This document shows positions 59,711 through 64,000 of a DNA stretch of 64,000 nucleotides, piece by piece; the first letter of the stretch is position 1; each line of letters starts with the position of its first letter. The notes beneath the pieces are model-generated. The model had not been told where the DNA came from. It was given only the letters and a program-made list of their open reading frames with translations, and made no database searches. The position numbers and the translations under genes are program-made. The stretch is from assembly GCA_003550325.1 (NCBI GenBank), contig QKWP01000043.1, positions 390,293-454,292 on the forward strand, written 5' to 3'. The stretch comes from Gigaspora rosea (lineage: Eukaryota; Glomeromycota; Glomeromycetes; Diversisporales; Gigasporaceae).

Positions 59711-61727
59711 ATGAAGTTGCCTGTTTTCCTTTATATCTCATTATCTGTCATCTTTCCTAAACTATATGCTCAATCATACAGTTGTTTTGACATTCCAAAT
59801 CCATCTGAACCAGAAAACCATGTGATTAAGCAATGTCCATTTGTAAAGTCTACAATACCTACTTTTAAAACAAAAAATTTAATCGATGGAAGTTCATTTA
59901 ATGTGAATTTTAAATGTGATAGCACTGACAATGGTCTGTGTCAAAAAGCTCAATCGGCCTTTGAGATGGCTGGACAAATCATAAGTTCAGTTTTCATGTT
60001 TGAAGTCCCGATTACCCTTAATGCAACATTCACGAATCTTAATGATTCCAATCTTTTAGGTAAATGTATTTCTCTTTAAAAAAATATATATTTTTTGTGT
60101 CGTCAAGATCGAATTAACCCGTAGCATGCAATAAAAAAAAAAAAAAGAAGATAACTTGCTAAAATTAAAACGTATAAAAGATAATTAAATATGAATTCTT
60201 ATTTGTTTTATTTAGGATCAGCTACTCCATCGAGATTTATACCTTTGATATCTGAAGATGGTGTTCCACGATTATATCCTCAATCACTCGTAAAACAATT
60301 TAAATTTGAAGTTCATCCAGGTAAAATATTTATTACATTAATAATATTAGTTTAAATAATATCGATATACATCTGGAATTAACCTATATAAAATTTTTAT
60401 ATTGTAATAATTAGAATATAGTAGTTGTGACATTTATGCACAATTCAATTCAGGTAAGATAACATTTCAGATTTCTCTCTATTCATAATCTTAAACTTTT
60501 TTTTCATTCATTCTTATATATGTAGCTGTAAATTTTTGGTTTAACGGTGATGGGCCAATAAGTCCAGCCCAACAAAACATTCATACAGTAATATTGCATG
60601 AATTATTTCACGGTCTTGGACTTACATCTTCATGGAGAAATAATCTTGATTCTTTATTACAATATCCAGCTAATGGATTATCACCAGTTCCGTATTTAAT
60701 TACAAGTGCTTCATCTAATTCAATTATTTTTCAAGGATTCATAGAAACAATATTCGATAAATTTCTTGTAATTCTTCCAGACAATATAACATCATCACCA
60801 TTAGTTCCTACATCATTGACAGCGTATACATCAAAATTAAATGAATTTGGTCCACCACCAACCGAATTCTCTACATCTCTTAAATTTGCAGAATCTTTAA
60901 TATTATCACCACAATGGAATAGTGTTGCACCATTCATACTTAAAAAAAGTACCATCGCAAATACTTTGGTGTTTTTACCAAGAGGATATCAATTAATCAA
61001 CGGAACTTATTTAGAAACAAGTGTTAATCCTTATCTTTCAGGATCTAGTATTTCACATATTAGCTTTGCAAGTTATACTAATAGTCAAGATTTTTTAATG
61101 AGATATAAGTTGGAACCCGGATTTACCATAAAGGATTTAATTTCTAAAGGTGGAAATTATCAGAGTGATGACGGAACTGGAGTTATCGGACCTAGATTAA
61201 GATCTATCATGGAATCTATTGGGTATGTTTTATTTTGTTTTATTGAATAACATTGAATGCAATATACAGTAAATCATTTTATCCGGCAAACTTATATGAT
61301 CATGAAATTATTTCTTCTATGTAAACATGTTTATTTAAATTAAACCTCAACTTATCATAAATTACCAATACTGGGCAAATTACCGTTATTCGACAATTTT
61401 TGCCCAGTATTGTATACTTATTAATAATATATCGTTATAATTAATTGAACTTTATAAATTTTATAAATATACACGCACAGATATAAAACCCTATCGAATC
61501 CAAATCCAATAATACCAAAAGTCCCGTCATCAGAAAATGTAACAATATTATCAAATCCTAATTCAAATATAACATTTCAAGGACCATTTCCACCGATTAC
61601 CGCTAATTCATTTAGTTCTAACAAAGTATCATCTGGCACTAATAGAATTTTGAAGAACAGTTTTACGATTTGGAATTGTATAATTATGATTCTAGGATTA
61701 TTGTTTGTTCGATGGGAAATTAGTTAA
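59711..61727 (+). CDS. Secreted zinc-metalloprotease-like protein
   Basis: Five exons join in frame: 59711-60059, 60216-60320, 60415-60453, 60526-61222 and 61481-61727. Donors are GTAAAT, GTAAAA, GTAAGA and GTATGT. The product is 478 aa. Residues 1-20 form a signal peptide (MKLPVFLYISLSVIFPKLYA). Residues 189-201 read HELFHGLGLTSSW, a zincin HExxH with a Gly three residues later and a Trp; His189, His193 and Glu190 would be the zinc ligands and catalytic base. The third ligand is not the usual metzincin His and is not identified. Several N-glycosylation sites (NAT, NIT, NGT, NVT) fit a secreted protein. Residues 458-473 are hydrophobic (FTIWNCIIMILGLLFV) and followed by RWEIS, so the tail is either a GPI-type signal or a membrane anchor. 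Similar HELxHGLG proteins without a named role occur in many fungi. Exact MEROPS family unknown. The fourth intron carries a hairpin at 61366-61412. Confidence 0.85.
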
Positions 61728-62740
61728 AAAAACGATAAAATAAATATTTATATATTGTGCGATAAAAAATAGATTAATTTAATTTAAAAAAAATAAATAA
61801 ATAAATAAAAGAAGAAAAACAAGGTTTTTCATAGTTGTCATGAGGTCAATTATCAATGCAAATAATTTAATTAGTAAGACAATCGTAATTTTAAATTATA
61901 ATTTGTGACTCTAATTTTGATTTGTGATTTAGACCAATTGTTTTTTTCGGTTAATATACATATAGACTGTACACATACATTGTACATATCTAAAATATAT
62001 ATATATATGATAATAACCTTAGTTTATTTATTTATTTTTTTTTATTATATTATAATCTTAGTTTATTATTGCAAAAGACAAAATAATAACGATAACAAAA
62101 TAAAAAATATAACATAATTTTTAAAGTATTTTTAATATACTGTACCAAAATTGTAATTTGTTTTTTTTAATACAAAATTGACAGGTTTAATATGAATAAC
62201 ATATTGATTGTTAATACATTTTTGTTTTTATCATATGAATTTATAATTATAGAAGGATTTATTTACAGTATACAGTTTTAAAGTACGTTTTAAAAAAATA
62301 AAATTACACTAATACAAAAACCACTAAAAAAAACTTGCAAAATACCCGTGTGTATCTTGTTTGGTGACGGGTGTATTGTGTGAGGGTACTTTGTACGGTT
62401 ATTTATATATGTGGTAATATGAAAATACCGTGTAAAAATAACCGAGTATTATCCCCGGTTAAAAAAAAAAAAAACACATACCCGGGTATCTTAACTGGGG
62501 GGTACGAAAAAAGGGGTACTTTGGTCAGTAATAAAAATATAAAAAAATTTTATTAAACTTGTAAAGCTCATAAAAAATAATGGCAAGGTTTTTTTATTAT
62601 AAAAAAAATTTTTTTACATATAAACTTTACAGTATTTTTCTTTAAACGTGTTTAAATAAGGAACAAACGCATAAGATTTCAAATTTGATATGTTCTCTAT
62701 TAGCAACAATTTAGGTTTATATATCTTTTGTCACAGAGGT
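61728..62740. other. 3' flank and eroded GGGTA-word element
   Basis: 61728-62330 is AT-rich 3' flank with AATAAATAAATAAATAAA near 61790. 62340-62524 contains AATACCCGTGTG, ACCCGGGTATC and GGGGTACTTTGG, probably a small word-array element with inverted AAATACCC-type ends. No gene. Confidence 0.4.
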
Positions 62741-62744
62741 TAAA

Positions 62745-63145
62745 AATCTCTACCCGTGACCCGTCTGGTCAACCATTTTTTCCGAAACTAAAACCGGATA
62801 CCTGATTAAAACGTGTTACCAATATCGAATTCATTTGTTGACTAATCAAATCTAGACCTGGCAAAATTTATACACGTCACTCTGGTTATACCGACACCTG
62901 GATATAACGTAAATTTCTATATCGGAAAATTTAATATAAAAAATGTCGGTATATCGACATTTTGAATTTTTTTACTAATGACTCAAAAATGTCGTTTTGA
63001 TCGAAACTTACATATATGGGATGTATCATTGAATAATATTGACTGTCATAAATATCGGGCCCATCAATCATATTAAACCGGTTCGTTAAAAATAAGCCGG
63101 TTGGTAATTTTTTCGGGTCGGGTAATCGGGTACACGGTTCTTGTT
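62745..63145. mobile_element. Decayed ACCCG-word element
   Basis: Left CTACCCGTGACCCGTCTGG and AAAACCGGATACCTGATTAA, and right TTCGGGTCGGGTAATCGGG and TACACGG, match the arms of 9641-10368. The terminal TAGGGTTCC is no longer readable and there is no target duplication. The middle includes TATACCGACA and TGTCGGTATA, a further inverted pair. Confidence 0.6.
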
Positions 63146-63771
63146 TTACCTCACTAGGATTGAGATTTGATCTATAAAAGGCCAAGGCAAAAAATTGATT
63201 TTGTTACAAACCTCATCTGATGTATGTTGGATTATTTTTATGCTAGAAATCCAGTGCTGATGCAATACGTACTTGTTGCATCGTCATATTAACTATGCTA
63301 TGATAATAATTATATGTCTCTGCTAATACTTCTTATGGGAACTTTAAAATTTATTACTAAAAATATCTTTTTAGACGAGTTAACATAGTAGCCGATAAAA
63401 CAAAAACCACTACTATATTAATCTTTCTAAAAAAAAAATAAAAAATAAAAGGTACTTTTTATTAACAATAGGATTCTATGAAAATTTTCTATTATTTTGG
63501 GGGTTTTAACCGTACTTTAAATATATAAATAATATAAATTTCAATTAAAATAATAAACTAAATATATTATATATTGAAACAATAGGTATTCAATTTTATG
63601 AATAGTTACGATTTAATTTTATTCTAGATTGTGAGTGTAAAGAACATTTATTACCGTCATACAAGACTCGGGTCTTTTACATTCCACCAATTTTTAAAAA
63701 AACCCCGTATTTGATTAATATAGATTTTGTGGTTCGCGCCCGGGTCTAATTCATGTGGATCTACTATTTGG
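63146..63771. other. No gene seen
   Basis: AT-rich to mixed sequence with no coding frame. AGACTCGGGTCTTTTAC and GCGCCCGGGTC near 63665-63745 may be scraps of ACCCG-type elements. Confidence 0.35.
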
Positions 63772-63966
63772 GAGGATCTTGCAGTGATGGTAAATGACCT
63801 GGTCATTTGCAAATTTTTCAAATGACCTCAAATGACCCTGAAATGACTGGTCATTAACGGTCATCTCAATTTTGGGTCATTTAGAAATGACTCGTGACCA
63901 AGATCATGGTCATTTAGAAATGACCGAGGTCATTTGAGGGTCATTTAGTCATTGAGCCACGGACCC
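63772..63966. mobile_element. Element with GGTCATTT-word arms
   Basis: Almost the whole 195 bp is AAATGACC / GGTCATTT words in both orientations. The outer ends AGGATCTTG and GACCCT are weakly inverted (AGGRTC). The layout is that of the word-array elements at 42074-42357 and 39985-40267, but the target duplication is not clear. Confidence 0.6.
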
Positions 63967-64000
63967 TATTGTTTTCCCGACAACCACTTCCTGACACTGT

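Overview
This is a strongly AT-rich, intron-bearing eukaryotic window that is mostly mobile-element debris with very few genes. The best guess is an arbuscular mycorrhizal fungus (Glomeromycotina, Rhizophagus-like). That guess rests on recognising several multicopy protein families remembered from those genomes, on short GT-AG introns, and on the dense, nested non-autonomous elements. It is not a database result. There are no prokaryotic features, no rRNA, no CRISPR array and no intact tRNA gene.

Only two genes look whole, and both are on the + strand. One (31710-33085, five exons, 269 aa) is an orphan protein with a coiled coil, a proline-rich stretch and a membrane segment. The other (59711-61727, five exons, 478 aa) is a secreted zinc-metalloprotease-like protein with an HExxH motif and a hydrophobic C terminus. 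Four protein-coding fossils can be recognised: a DDE-type transposase-like gene (13473-16180, minus), a Helitron Rep/helicase (42612-46093, minus), a coiled-coil family member of the Glomeromycotina type (51840-52703, minus), and a broken gene with a PD-(D/E)xK-like region (about 55030-56890, plus). There are also decayed low-complexity coding stretches at 18300-18665 and 50030-50880.

Layout. 1-12.3 kb: three tRNA-headed retroposons and many foldback elements. 12.3-17 kb: a palindrome and the transposase fossil, which has taken two later insertions. 17-23 kb: four-deep nested elements, then a 10-bp minisatellite with a 120-bp higher-order unit, then a Harbinger-like foldback carrying a second element. 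23-29 kb: AT-rich DNA with small MITEs. 29-36 kb: the quiet gene neighbourhood of the orphan gene. 36-42 kb: foldbacks, one with a perfect 340-bp tandem duplication. 42-46 kb: the Helitron fossil. 46-57 kb: repeats and decayed genes. 57-64 kb: the metalloprotease gene and further elements.

Two patterns stand out. First, many elements with hAT-like ends and 8-bp target-site duplications (TSDs) have arms made almost wholly of one short word (GTTCAG, GATCCG, TGTCCA, CAAAT, ACCCG, ACGTCA) that differs from family to family. Second, a bipartite motif of about 40 nt recurs inside foldback elements whose ends are unrelated. Element ends and TSDs were read by eye from the sequence. Superfamily names rest on TSD length and terminal sequence and are inference.
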